64,000 nucleotides of DNA, taken from positions 1-64,000 of the forward strand of contig NZ_AUHT01000008.1 in assembly GCF_000423325.1 (NCBI RefSeq), written 5' to 3'. The stretch is from Lysobacter defluvii IMMIB APB-9 = DSM 18482 (lineage in GTDB: Bacteria > Pseudomonadota > Gammaproteobacteria > Xanthomonadales > Xanthomonadaceae). The notes beneath the pieces were generated by a model. It ran no database searches. It was not told the origin of the DNA and saw nothing but the letters and a program-made list of their open reading frames with translations. A program made the position numbers and the translations under genes. This document shows, piece after piece, positions 1 through 7,837 of this stretch; the first letter of the stretch is position 1; each line of letters starts with the position of its first letter.

Positions 1-60
1 AGTACAGCAATGTATTGAGCTAACCAGTACTAATGATCCGTGCGGCTTGACCATATAACC
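1..60 (+). rRNA. rrl: 23S ribosomal RNA, 3' end (partial)
   Basis: The first 60 bases match the conserved 3' end of bacterial 23S rRNA: the segment around GCTAACCAGTACTAATGA and the terminal strand CTTGACCATATAACC, which in this group pairs with the 5' end of the molecule. The rest lies before the window. The 3' boundary is set at the end of that terminal strand and may be off by a few bases. The next 105 bases, up to the 5S gene, hold no tRNA. Confidence 0.9.
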
Positions 61-165
61 TCAAGTGGCCTTGGACTCGACGATACGTCGGAGCATTCCA
101 GGCACACTCGCTCGCTACGTCCCAACCCAATGCCAGTCCGCGCAAACGCGCGACTGCAACAGCTT

Positions 166-280
166 GCTCAGTGACAATGGCTGTGTGGAACCACCCGATC
201 CCATCCCGAACTCGGAAGTGAAACGCACACGCGCCGATGGTAGTGTGGGTCTCCCATGCGAGAGTAGGTCATCGCTGAGC
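166..280 (+). rRNA. rrf: 5S ribosomal RNA
   Basis: About 115 bases with the hallmark 5S core (CCCATCCCGAACTCGGAAGTG, then GCCGATGGTAGTGTGGG and GAGAGTAGGTCATCG). The ends form helix I: GCTCAGTGA at the 5' end pairs with TCGCTGAGC at the 3' end with one G-U pair, and this fixes the boundaries. It follows 23S in the usual 16S-23S-5S order and is followed by a strong terminator. Confidence 0.95.
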
Positions 281-291
281 ATTTACACCGC

Positions 292-328
292 AAGGCCGGT
301 CCCCGAAAGGGACCGGCCTTGTTCTTTT
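292..328 (+). terminator. rho-independent terminator of the rRNA operon
   Basis: A perfect 12-bp stem (292-303 with 309-320, AAGGCCGGTCCC and its complement) with a CGAAA loop is followed by GTTCTTTT. It lies 12 bases after the 5S gene and ends the rRNA operon. Confidence 0.9.
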
Positions 329-362
329 GCGCGGGGGAAAAGTACCGCAAAGGGATCCGCGA

Positions 363-758
363 TCAGCGCACCGCAAGCGCCGCACTGACGAGCAGCGCCA
401 GCACGCAGGCGAATCCGCCGGCCCAGGCCAGGCTGCGGAGCCGGTCGCGGTCGGCGACATAGAAGACGCCGTGGAGCACCCGCAGCAGGACGAAGGCCAG
501 CGCGAGCCACGCGACGCGCCTCGGGTCCACGCCGGCCAGCTGGGCCATCACGACCGCGACGGCGAAGGCCGGGAACGCCTCGAAGGCATTCAGTTGTGCG
601 GCATTGGCGCGGGCGACCCTGGGGTTGTCCTGCCGCTGGAGCCAGCCGCGCGGGTCGCGATTGTCGAAACCCTTGCCGCTGCCCTTCGCCACTACGGTCC
701 AGGCATACGGAAGCAACGCTGCGGCAAGCACGCACCAGTAGGCGATCGCGTAGTCCAT
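363..758 (-). CDS. MAPEG family membrane protein
   Basis: 131 residues with four hydrophobic segments (about 5-22, 60-78, 82-100 and 108-130), the length and topology of MAPEG proteins, which are small integral membrane proteins related to microsomal glutathione transferases. The segment RANAAQLNAFEAFPAFA matches the family's conserved N-E-P/F-rich region at the start of helix 2. GGAGA lies 8 bases before the ATG. It faces the rRNA operon tail to tail. Bacterial members of this subgroup mostly lack a proven substrate, so the family is clear but the reaction is not. Confidence 0.85.
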   Translation of the reverse strand: MDYAIAYWCVLAAALLPYAWTVVAKGSGKGFDNRDPRGWLQRQDNPRVARANAAQLNAFEAFPAFAVAVVMAQLAGVDPRRVAWLALAFVLLRVLHGVFYVADRDRLRSLAWAGGFACVLALLVSAALAVR

Positions 759-822
759 GTCTCTTCTCCACAGGCTGGGGATTCCAGCCTAGCCGAGCCG
801 CCGCGACGCCTGCGAGCCGCAC

Positions 823-855
823 AAAAAAGGCCGGCCCCTGTGAAGGGGCCGGCCT
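823..855 (-). terminator. terminator after the M28 peptidase gene
   Basis: An 11-bp stem (828-838 with 845-855, AGGCCGGCCCC and its complement) with a 6-base loop. Read on the minus strand it is followed by six T (823-828 on the plus strand are A). It sits 58 bases after the stop of the M28 peptidase gene. Confidence 0.85.
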
Positions 856-912
856 CAGGCTTGCGTGCCGCGTGCCCGGCTTGTGCCGGTCCCCGCGGCG
901 CGGGTTCGCGCG

Positions 913-2655
913 TCAGTCCGCGCGGTTTTCCATCATCCGGTCGCGATTGGCGCGGAACGCGTTGCCTTCCCGCCAGTTCGGCCAGTCGTCGCCGTCCACC
1001 AGCGCTTCGCCCACCTGGTAGAGGGCCTGCAGGTCCTCGACGATCCCGGTGAGGTCCCAGTCCGGGTCGACCTTGTCGCCCGGCTGGTGGTAGCGGGCGT
1101 CACGATACGCACGCTGCGCCTCGGCACCGGCTTCCAGGCCGCCTTCGCGGAGGTTGTCGCCGCCCTTGGCATACAACGCCGGCACCCCGGCTTTTGCGAA
1201 GTTGAAGTGGTCGGAGCGGAAGAAGAAGCCGTCCTGCGGGGTGGCCTCGGGGGACATGGTGCGGTCCTGCCCCTCGAGGACCCCGCCGAGGATGTCCTCC
1301 AGCTCGGAGTTGCCCAGGCCGACCACGGTCATGTCGCTGGCCTGACCGATCACCGGCAGGGCGTCCAGGTTGATCGCCGCCACGGTGTCCTCCAGCGGCA
1401 CGGTCGGATGGGCGACGTAGTACTTGGAGCCGAGCAGGCCGGACTCCTCCAGCGTCACCGCGAGGAACAGCAGCGACCGGTCGGGGCGCTCTTCACGGGT
1501 CGCGAAGGCCTCGGCGATCTCCAGGATGCCGGCGATGCCGGTGGCGTTGTCGATGGCGCCGTTGTAGATCCGGCCGTCCTCGTGGGTGCCCAGGTGGTCC
1601 CAGTGCCCCATGTAGACCACCGCCTCGTCGGGGCGGGTGGCGCCCGGCAGGCGCGCGATCACGTTGCGCGAGCTGCCGTGGGTGCTGCTGCTGGCCAGGT
1701 CCAGCGACATCGAGGCGTCGAGCTCGATGGCCTCGAAGCCGCGCTGGTTGGCCGCCTGGTAGAGCTCGTCCAGGTCATGCCCCAGCGTGCCCAGCACTTC
1801 GCGGGCCACGTCACCGGTGATCCAGCCCTGCGCCGGCAGCCGCGGCTCGGGATCGTCCGCCGCGGTCAGGTCGAACTGCGGGCCCGACCAGGAGTTCTTC
1901 ACCACGTCCCAGCCGTAGGAAGCGCCGGCGGTATCGTGGATGATCAGCGCCGCGGCGGCGCCCTGGCGGGCGGCCTCCTCGAACTTGTAGGTCCAGCGGC
2001 CGTAGTAGGTCATCCGCTTGCCTTCGAACAGGCTCTCGTCGTCGACGTGGAACCCCGGGTCGTTGACGAACATGAGCACGGTCTTGCCCTCGACGTCGAC
2101 GCCCTCGTAGTCGTTCCAGCCCAGCTCGGGCGCGTTGACGCCGTAGCCCACGAACACCAGCTGGCTGTCGTCGAGGGAGACCTGCTCCTCGCCGGTGCGG
2201 GTGCCGATCACCATGTCCTCGCCGAACGCGAGGTTCCGCTCCTCGCCGCCGACCACGAGGTCCATGCGCACGGAGGATTCGTCGGCGGTGGTCTGCACCA
2301 TCGGCACGTCCTGGAACCAGGTGCCGTCCTCGCCGGCCGGCTCCAGCCCCAGCCGCTCGAACTCCGCGGCCAGCCACTCGATGGTCTTCTCCTCGCCGAC
2401 CGTGCCCGGCGCGCGGCCTGCAAAGTCGTCGGAGGCAAGCACCTGGACCCGGTGCAGGAAGTCGTCCGCCGTGATCGCCGGTTCGTACTGGCGCTCGGGG
2501 GGAAGCGGATGGGCTTCGTCGCCGGCCGCGCTCGCCCCGGCGGTCGCGGACGGGGTGTCCGTCGTCCGGGCCGGTTCGGCGGCGCGGTCACAGCCGGCCA
2601 GGGCGAGCGCGGCGGCCAGCACCGGCGTCGCCGTAAGCAATGGGATGCGGGACAT
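913..2655 (-). CDS. M28 family metallopeptidase, exported lipoprotein
   Basis: 580 residues. The N-terminus is a lipoprotein signal ending in LALAGC (Cys22), followed by a low-complexity linker. A PA-type insert lies roughly at 150-260 (GKTVLMFVNDPGFHVDDES; a segment ending AALIIHDTAGA). The catalytic M28 fold follows with the di-zinc set in order: MGHWDHLG (about 350), DNATG (about 366), EESG (about 402, catalytic Glu plus ligand), NLDALP (about 430) and SDHFNF (about 480). It is probably an outer-membrane or periplasmic aminopeptidase. The start is supported by GGGGAG before the ATG, although that region is buried in a hairpin (2653-2689). It lies 51 bases after the repeat protein gene on the same strand and may be co-transcribed with it. 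Confidence 0.93.
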   Translation of the reverse strand: MSRIPLLTATPVLAAALALAGCDRAAEPARTTDTPSATAGASAAGDEAHPLPPERQYEPAITADDFLHRVQVLASDDFAGRAPGTVGEEKTIEWLAAEFERLGLEPAGEDGTWFQDVPMVQTTADESSVRMDLVVGGEERNLAFGEDMVIGTRTGEEQVSLDDSQLVFVGYGVNAPELGWNDYEGVDVEGKTVLMFVNDPGFHVDDESLFEGKRMTYYGRWTYKFEEAARQGAAAALIIHDTAGASYGWDVVKNSWSGPQFDLTAADDPEPRLPAQGWITGDVAREVLGTLGHDLDELYQAANQRGFEAIELDASMSLDLASSSTHGSSRNVIARLPGATRPDEAVVYMGHWDHLGTHEDGRIYNGAIDNATGIAGILEIAEAFATREERPDRSLLFLAVTLEESGLLGSKYYVAHPTVPLEDTVAAINLDALPVIGQASDMTVVGLGNSELEDILGGVLEGQDRTMSPEATPQDGFFFRSDHFNFAKAGVPALYAKGGDNLREGGLEAGAEAQRAYRDARYHQPGDKVDPDWDLTGIVEDLQALYQVGEALVDGDDWPNWREGNAFRANRDRMMENRAD

Positions 2656-2689
2656 CGGGTGTTTCTCCCCAGGGGAACGAACACCCGAT
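2653..2689 (-). promoter_or_regulatory. hairpin masking the ribosome site and start codon of the M28 gene
   Basis: A perfect 10-bp inverted repeat (2654-2663 and 2680-2689, ATCGGGTGTT / AACACCCGAT) with an inner CCC/GGG pairing. In the minus-strand mRNA the 3' arm contains the A and U of the start AUG, and the Shine-Dalgarno GGGGAG lies inside the loop region. There is no U-run, so it is not a normal terminator. It could control translation or act as a DNA operator; which one is not decided by the sequence. Confidence 0.55.
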
Positions 2690-2706
2690 GGTAGCAGTCC
2701 CTCCCG

Positions 2707-3435
2707 TCAGTCCCGCGCCGGGGCGCCCTCGCCGCTGTAGGCCTGGGCGGTCGCGCCGGTCACCGCGCCGGTGCGGGCGGTGTCGTGAACGAACAGCTCC
2801 ACCTCGTGTTCGAACACGAGCGGCCCATCGACGACCGCGCCCGGACCGATGATGACCCGCGGGGTGCGGCGGGTTCCCAGCGGGAACGTGGACTGCGGCT
2901 TCTCGTAGTGCACCCGGCCGCGGACGTGCGAGCCGGCGCCCACGGTCAGGTCGGCGTTCACCGTTTCGATGTCGCCGGTGACCTCGGTGCCGACCAGGCC
3001 GATCGAGCCGTTGACGGTCTCGATGTCGCCGTCGACCCGGCTGCCGCGGTCGATGAAGACGCTGCCGTTGACCGATTCGACGTCGCCGCCGATCCGGGCC
3101 CGCTCACCGGTGCGGATCCGTCCGTTGACTGTTTCCAGCGAACCCGAGTGGACGTCGTGGCCCAGGGTGATGCGGCCGTTGACCGTCTCCACCGAGGCGA
3201 GCCGGGCGCCGTCCCCGGCCTCGATCGACCCGTTCACCGTGGCCGCGTCGCCCAGGCTGGCGCCGGCGGCGATGCGGATGCGTCCGTTGACGGTGTCGAC
3301 GTCGCCGACGGCCTGGCCGGCCTCGACGTCGATCGAGCCCATGACCTTGCTTACGTCCTGGGCCAGGAGACCGGAAGCGGGAAAGAGGAGCGCGGCGCCA
3401 AGGGCGGCCGCGAGGAGCTGGTTCCGGGTACTCAT
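2707..3435 (-). CDS. exported protein of seven TVNG repeats (bactofilin/beta-helix-like), unknown function
   Basis: 242 residues. A signal peptide (to about residue 26, ending LLAQ) is followed by seven tandem units of 18-19 residues, each opening with a variant of ETVNGRI (VDTVNGRI, ATVNGSI, ETVNGRI, ETVNGRI, ESVNGSV, ETVNGSI, ETVNADL) and containing a small/charged turn. A non-repeated tail with a VIIGPGAVVDGPLVF stretch follows. This period suggests a right-handed beta-helix or bactofilin-like coil, but with a secretion signal it would act outside the cytoplasm. Start chosen at ATG 3435, which follows GGAGG and gives a clean signal peptide. It diverges from gpmI and precedes the M28 peptidase gene. 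I know no assigned function. Confidence 0.75.
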   Translation of the reverse strand: MSTRNQLLAAALGAALLFPASGLLAQDVSKVMGSIDVEAGQAVGDVDTVNGRIRIAAGASLGDAATVNGSIEAGDGARLASVETVNGRITLGHDVHSGSLETVNGRIRTGERARIGGDVESVNGSVFIDRGSRVDGDIETVNGSIGLVGTEVTGDIETVNADLTVGAGSHVRGRVHYEKPQSTFPLGTRRTPRVIIGPGAVVDGPLVFEHEVELFVHDTARTGAVTGATAQAYSGEGAPARD

Positions 3436-3469
3436 GGTGGTCCTCCGGTTCGGTTGGGGGCGGCTCCGA

Positions 3470-3475
3470 TACAAT
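3470..3475 (+). promoter_or_regulatory. candidate -10 element for gpmI
   Basis: TACAAT (five of six to consensus) lies 29 bases before the GTG start of gpmI. No good -35 is visible at 16-18 bases, so this is only a suggestion. Confidence 0.35.
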
Positions 3476-3504
3476 CCGCGGGGCCAGAATCACCGAAGAA
3501 GACC

Positions 3505-5070
3505 GTGCCCGCCAAGCCCAACCAAAGCCATACGCCCGCGATCCGTCCCGTCGTGCTGATGATCCTCGACGGGTGGGGCCATCGCGAGGATCCCACCGAC
3601 AACGCACTGGCCCAGGCCCGTACGCCCAACTGGGACGAACTGGTCGCCGGGTCGCCGCACGTGCTCATCCATACCGAGGGCCGCCACGTCGGCCTGCCCG
3701 ACGGGCAGATGGGCAACTCCGAGGTCGGGCACATGAACCTGGGCGCGGGCCGCATCGTGTACCAGGACCTGACCCGCATCGACGCCGCGATCGAGGACGG
3801 CAGCTTCTTCGCCAACGCCGAGCTGCAGGCCGCCTGCGCGGGAGCGCGCGCATCGGGCGGGACGCTGCACCTGATGGGCCTGGTGTCGCCGGGCGGGGTG
3901 CACAGCCACGAGGACCACATGCTGGCGATGATCGAGCTGGCCCGCCGCGAGGGGGTGGCCGACGTCGCCGTGCACGCGTTCCTGGACGGCCGCGACACCC
4001 CGCCCCGTTCCGCCGCGGCCAGCCTCGAGCGCCTGGGGGCGGCCTGCGCGGCGGCGGGGAACGCCCGCATCGCCAGCGTCACCGGCCGCTACTGGGCCAT
4101 GGACCGCGACCGGCGCTGGGACCGGGTCCGCAAGGCCTGGGACGTGATCGTCGAGGGGCGCGGCGTGCATGCCGCCGACGATGCGCTTGCCGCGCTGGAG
4201 TCGGCCTATGCGCGCGGGGAGAACGACGAGTTCGTCGAACCGACCCCCATCGGCGGCGGCGCACGGGTGCGCGACGGGGATGCGGTGGTGTTCATGAACT
4301 TCCGTGCCGACCGCGCCCGCCAGCTGACGGCGGCGTTCGTCGATCCCGCGTTCGACGGATTCCAGGTGCCGCGCCCGGCGCTCTCCCGTTTCGTGTGCCT
4401 CACCGAATACGACGCCCGCCTGCCGGCGCCGCAGGCATTCGGCCCGGAAGAACTGCGCAACACCCTGGGCCAGGTGCTCGCCGACCGAGGGCTGCGCCAG
4501 CTGCGCATCGCCGAGACCGAGAAGTACGCCCACGTCACCTTCTTCTTCAGCGGCGGGCGCGAGGACGAGTACCCGGGCGAGACCCGGATCCTGGTCCCCA
4601 GCCCCAAGGTCGCGACCTACGACCTGCAGCCGGAGATGAGCTGTCCGGAGGTCACCGCCAGGCTGGTCGGCGCGATCGAGTCCGGCGGGTTCGACGCCTG
4701 CATCTGCAACATCGCCAACCCGGACATGGTCGGGCACAGCGGCAGCCTGCAGGCGGCGATCCAGGCCGTCGAGGCCGTGGACGTGGCCATCGGCGCCGTT
4801 TCCGATGCAGTGCGGCGCGCCGGCGGCGCGCTGCTGGTGACCGCCGACCATGGCAACGTGGAGATGATGCGGGATCCGGAAACCGGGCAGCCGCACACCT
4901 CGCACACGGTGGGTCCGGTGCCGTTCGTCTACCAGGGCACCCGTCCCGCGACGCTGCGCAGCGGCGGATCGCTGCGCGACGTTGCCCCGACCATCCTCGA
5001 CCTGCTCGGCGTGCCCCGGCCGGAGGAAATGACCGGCCGCAGCCTGCTGGTGGACGGGCAAGCCGGCTGA
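3505..5070 (+). CDS. gpmI: 2,3-bisphosphoglycerate-independent phosphoglycerate mutase
   Basis: 521 residues, the usual family length. It interconverts 3- and 2-phosphoglycerate in glycolysis and gluconeogenesis using two metal ions and a phosphoserine. Motifs in order: LMILDGWG (first metal Asp), NSEVGHMN with the nucleophile Ser at about residue 72, SPGGVHSHEDH, AFLDGRDTPPRSA, GRYWAMDRDRRWDR, FFFSGGRE, NIANPDMVGH and TADHGNVE (metal ligands). The GTG at 3505 is the only start that leaves the usual short leader before the metal-binding Asp; the Shine-Dalgarno is weak. The stop overlaps the next gene (TGATG), so it heads a gpmI-envC pair as in many gammaproteobacteria. Confidence 0.97.
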   Translation: MPAKPNQSHTPAIRPVVLMILDGWGHREDPTDNALAQARTPNWDELVAGSPHVLIHTEGRHVGLPDGQMGNSEVGHMNLGAGRIVYQDLTRIDAAIEDGSFFANAELQAACAGARASGGTLHLMGLVSPGGVHSHEDHMLAMIELARREGVADVAVHAFLDGRDTPPRSAAASLERLGAACAAAGNARIASVTGRYWAMDRDRRWDRVRKAWDVIVEGRGVHAADDALAALESAYARGENDEFVEPTPIGGGARVRDGDAVVFMNFRADRARQLTAAFVDPAFDGFQVPRPALSRFVCLTEYDARLPAPQAFGPEELRNTLGQVLADRGLRQLRIAETEKYAHVTFFFSGGREDEYPGETRILVPSPKVATYDLQPEMSCPEVTARLVGAIESGGFDACICNIANPDMVGHSGSLQAAIQAVEAVDVAIGAVSDAVRRAGGALLVTADHGNVEMMRDPETGQPHTSHTVGPVPFVYQGTRPATLRSGGSLRDVAPTILDLLGVPRPEEMTGRSLLVDGQAG

Positions 5071-6293
5071 TGGCCTCCGCCCGCGCGAGCCTCGCCTGCC
5101 TGGTCGCGGCGCTGGTGCTCGCGTCGGGCGCGGCCGCGCCCGCCGGTGCGCAGGAAGACCCGGAGGCCGCACGCAAGCGGCTGGAGCGGGTGCGCCAGGA
5201 GCTCAAGGACGTGGCCGCCGAGCGCCGCCAGGTCGAAGGGCGGCGCAGCGCGGCGGCCCGGGAGCTGCGTGCTGCGGATGAAGAGGTGGCACGTGCCGCG
5301 CGCGGGCTGCGCGAGCTGCAACAGCAGATCGCCGCCGCGGAAGGGGAACTGCAGGCGCTGCAGGAGCGGCGCACCGGCATGCAGGCCGCGCTCGCCGGAC
5401 GCCGGGAGGAACTGGCCAGCCTGCTGCGTTCGGCGTATGCACGGGGCCGGGCCGCGCCGCTGAAACTGCTGCTGGCACAGGACAGCGTGGCCGAGGCCAA
5501 CCGGATGCTCGCCTACCACGGCTACCTGCAGCGCGAGCAGGTCGCGCGCATCCGCGGCCTCGCCGCGGAACTGGACGAGCTGGCCCGGCTGGAGCAGGAG
5601 ATCGCCGGCCGCCGCGATGCACTGGAAAGCGCACGCGCGGAGCTGGACGAGCGGCTCGCCGGCCTGGAAGCCGAGCGTGCGAAGCGGCAATCCCTGGTTG
5701 CCGACCTGGACGCCCGTTTCGAGGACCGCCAGTCCCGCGAAAAGGCGCTCGGCCGCGACGCAAAGGCGCTGGAGGACCTGCTGGCCCGCCTGCGCGAGGC
5801 GGCGGCGAAAGCCGAAGCCGAGCGCCGCGCCGCCGCCGCTCGCGAGGCGGCGCGCCAGGAGGCGGGCCCGGGTAAACCGCCGGCCCCGCGCCCCGCCGTT
5901 CCGTCGGGCCCGAGCGTGGGCGGCGCAGGCTGGCCGGTGGATGGGCGCCTGCTGGCGGGCTTCGGCGCCACCATGCCGGACGGACGCAAGAGCCAGGGTC
6001 TGCTGGTCGCCGCGCCCGCCGGCACCACCGTCCGCGCCGCCGCCGCCGGGACCGTGGTTTACGCCGAGTGGATGAGCGGCTTCGGATTGATCCTGATCAT
6101 CGACCACGGCGACGGCCACATGAGCCTGTACGCCCACAGCGAAACCCTGCTGCGTGGCGCCGGGGACACGGTTGCCGCCGGCGATCCGGTGGCGACCGTC
6201 GGCAGCTCCGGTGGCCACGGCCAGCCCGCGCTCTACTTCGAGCTGCGGCGCGGCGGCAAGCCGGTCGACCCGCGCCCTTGGCTCGGGCGCTGA
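5070..6293 (+). CDS. envC: murein hydrolase activator EnvC
   Basis: 407 residues: signal peptide (to about 28, ending AGAQ), a long charged coiled coil (about 30-265), an Ala/Pro linker and a C-terminal LytM (M23) domain (about 290-407). The zinc ligands are degenerate: SQGLLVAAPAG replaces the HxxxD site, and GHGQPALYFE replaces the usual HLHFE. This is the EnvC signature, a protein that activates amidases at the division septum without cleaving murein itself. ATG overlaps the gpmI stop by one base. The position between gpmI and a carboxyl-terminal protease gene matches other gammaproteobacteria. Confidence 0.92.
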   Translation: MASARASLACLVAALVLASGAAAPAGAQEDPEAARKRLERVRQELKDVAAERRQVEGRRSAAARELRAADEEVARAARGLRELQQQIAAAEGELQALQERRTGMQAALAGRREELASLLRSAYARGRAAPLKLLLAQDSVAEANRMLAYHGYLQREQVARIRGLAAELDELARLEQEIAGRRDALESARAELDERLAGLEAERAKRQSLVADLDARFEDRQSREKALGRDAKALEDLLARLREAAAKAEAERRAAAAREAARQEAGPGKPPAPRPAVPSGPSVGGAGWPVDGRLLAGFGATMPDGRKSQGLLVAAPAGTTVRAAAAGTVVYAEWMSGFGLILIIDHGDGHMSLYAHSETLLRGAGDTVAAGDPVATVGSSGGHGQPALYFELRRGGKPVDPRPWLGR

Positions 6294-6385
6294 ACCACGC
6301 GGCGGCACGTGCTGGTCCCGACAACGCGTGGGTCCGCATAATCGGGTCACCGCCACACGGCGGCCACGGCAACTGGAGGACCCGC

Positions 6386-7837
6386 ATGCGCCGACCGCTT
6401 CCCCTGTTCCTCGCCCTCGCCATGGCGTTGTCGGGGGCACCCGCCGGCGCGCAGGACCAGTCCGGGGAGCCGGACCAGGAGGTGCCCGCGGTCGACGCAG
6501 CCGAACCCGGGGAGGCGGACGACGGCACCAGCGGCGACATCGGCCCTGGCGAGGCAACCGGCTCCGGCGAGGAGGTCGATGCGGACGAATCGACCGGCAC
6601 CGGCGAGGGGACCGGGCCCGACGACGACACCGGGGCCCAGGATCCATCCGCCGTCCCGGTGGAGGAGATCCGGCGCTTCGTCGCGCTCTACAACGCGGTC
6701 AAGCAGGCCTACGTGGAGCCGGTCGAGGACCGTGACCTGATGCAGTCGGCCGTGCGTGGCCTGCTGCTCGACCTGGATCCCCACAGCGCCTACCTGGCCG
6801 GCGACGCCGCGGACGCCTTCGACGAGCAGACCCGCGGCAACTACGGCGGCCTGGGCGTGGAGATCCTGCGCCAGCCGGACGGTACCCTGCGGGTGATCGC
6901 GCCGTTCGACGACACCCCGGCCGCGCGCGCCGGCATCCTGGCGGGCGACGTCATCGTCGCCGTGGACGGGATTTCGCTGACGCCCTCGCTGTCCGAGGAT
7001 GCCGTGCCCCTGCGCGGGGAGCCCGGCACGACGGTACGCCTGACGGTCCTGCGCGAGGGCGAACCGGCGCCGCTGGAGATGACCGTCGAGCGCGAGGTGA
7101 TCCGCCTTGCCAGCGTCCGCGGCCGCATGCTGGAGCCGGGCTACGGGTACGTCCGGGTCAGTGCCTTCCAGGCCGGTACCGCCGCGGACTTCGAGCGCGT
7201 GGTGGGCGAGCTCCAGGACGAGGCGGGCGGCTCGCTGGACGGGCTGCTGATCGACCTGCGCAGCAACCCCGGCGGCCTGCTGACCTCGGCGGTGCAGATC
7301 GCCGACGCCCTGCTGGACGACGGCCTCATCGTCAGCACGCGCGGGCGGACTGCGATCAGCGACGCCAGCTTCAGCGCGACCCCTGGCGACCTGCTGGACG
7401 GAGCACCGGTGGTGGTGCTGGTGGACGCCGGTTCGGCCAGTGCCTCGGAGGTGCTGGCCGGTGCGCTGGCCGACCACGGGCGGGCGCGGGTGGTGGGCAG
7501 CCGCACCTTCGGCAAGGGCTCGGTGCAGACCGTCCTGCCGCTGGACAACGGCGACTCGGTCAAGCTCACCACCGCGCTGTACTACACCCCCGACGGCACC
7601 TCCATCCAGGCCACCGGGATCGTGCCGGCCGTCGAGTTCGATGCCGCCGCCGGCGAGGAGGAACAGGACGCGGGAGAGCCGTCGTACCCGGTACAGAGCG
7701 AGGCGACGCTCGCCGGCCACCTGGGGGGCGGCGATGCGGAGGGCGCGCCCGGGCAGGTGCTGACCGGCGATGCGTACATCGACCAGGCACTGGCCGAGCT
7801 GAAGGAGCTGGCCGCGCCGGCGCAGGTCGCTCAGTAG
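6386..7837 (+). CDS. ctpA: S41 family carboxyl-terminal processing protease
   Basis: 483 residues. The signal peptide (to about residue 21, ending AGAQ) is followed by an acidic Gly/Asp/Glu-rich stretch (about 22-85). The helical cap starts near VPVEEIRRFVALYN, the PDZ domain spans about 150-235 and the S41 protease domain about 240-420. The catalytic pair is Ser352 (in SASASE) and Lys377 (FGKGSVQ), 25 residues apart as in CtpA/Prc. It trims C-termini of periplasmic proteins. GGAGG stands 5 bases before the ATG. Its last 7 bases overlap the end of the convergent rhomboid gene. The acidic linker is unusually long. Confidence 0.93.
   Translation: MRRPLPLFLALAMALSGAPAGAQDQSGEPDQEVPAVDAAEPGEADDGTSGDIGPGEATGSGEEVDADESTGTGEGTGPDDDTGAQDPSAVPVEEIRRFVALYNAVKQAYVEPVEDRDLMQSAVRGLLLDLDPHSAYLAGDAADAFDEQTRGNYGGLGVEILRQPDGTLRVIAPFDDTPAARAGILAGDVIVAVDGISLTPSLSEDAVPLRGEPGTTVRLTVLREGEPAPLEMTVEREVIRLASVRGRMLEPGYGYVRVSAFQAGTAADFERVVGELQDEAGGSLDGLLIDLRSNPGGLLTSAVQIADALLDDGLIVSTRGRTAISDASFSATPGDLLDGAPVVVLVDAGSASASEVLAGALADHGRARVVGSRTFGKGSVQTVLPLDNGDSVKLTTALYYTPDGTSIQATGIVPAVEFDAAAGEEEQDAGEPSYPVQSEATLAGHLGGGDAEGAPGQVLTGDAYIDQALAELKELAAPAQVAQ

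Noticed and set aside
61-165. Spacer between 23S and 5S tested for a tRNA
   Set aside because: No cloverleaf or T-loop sequence is present.
292-328. rRNA hairpin as a terminator for the MAPEG gene on the minus strand
   Set aside because: On that strand the hairpin is followed by GCGGTGT and not a T-run.
865-2694. 609-codon plus-strand ORF opposite the M28 peptidase
   Set aside because: Its product is a Val/Gly/Arg/His-rich sequence with no domain, the usual product of the reverse frame in high-GC DNA, while the minus strand gives a complete M28 enzyme.
2707-3435. Tandem repeats considered as a CRISPR array
   Set aside because: The units are 54-57 bases, in frame, diverged at silent positions and encode a repeated protein motif; there are no unique spacers.
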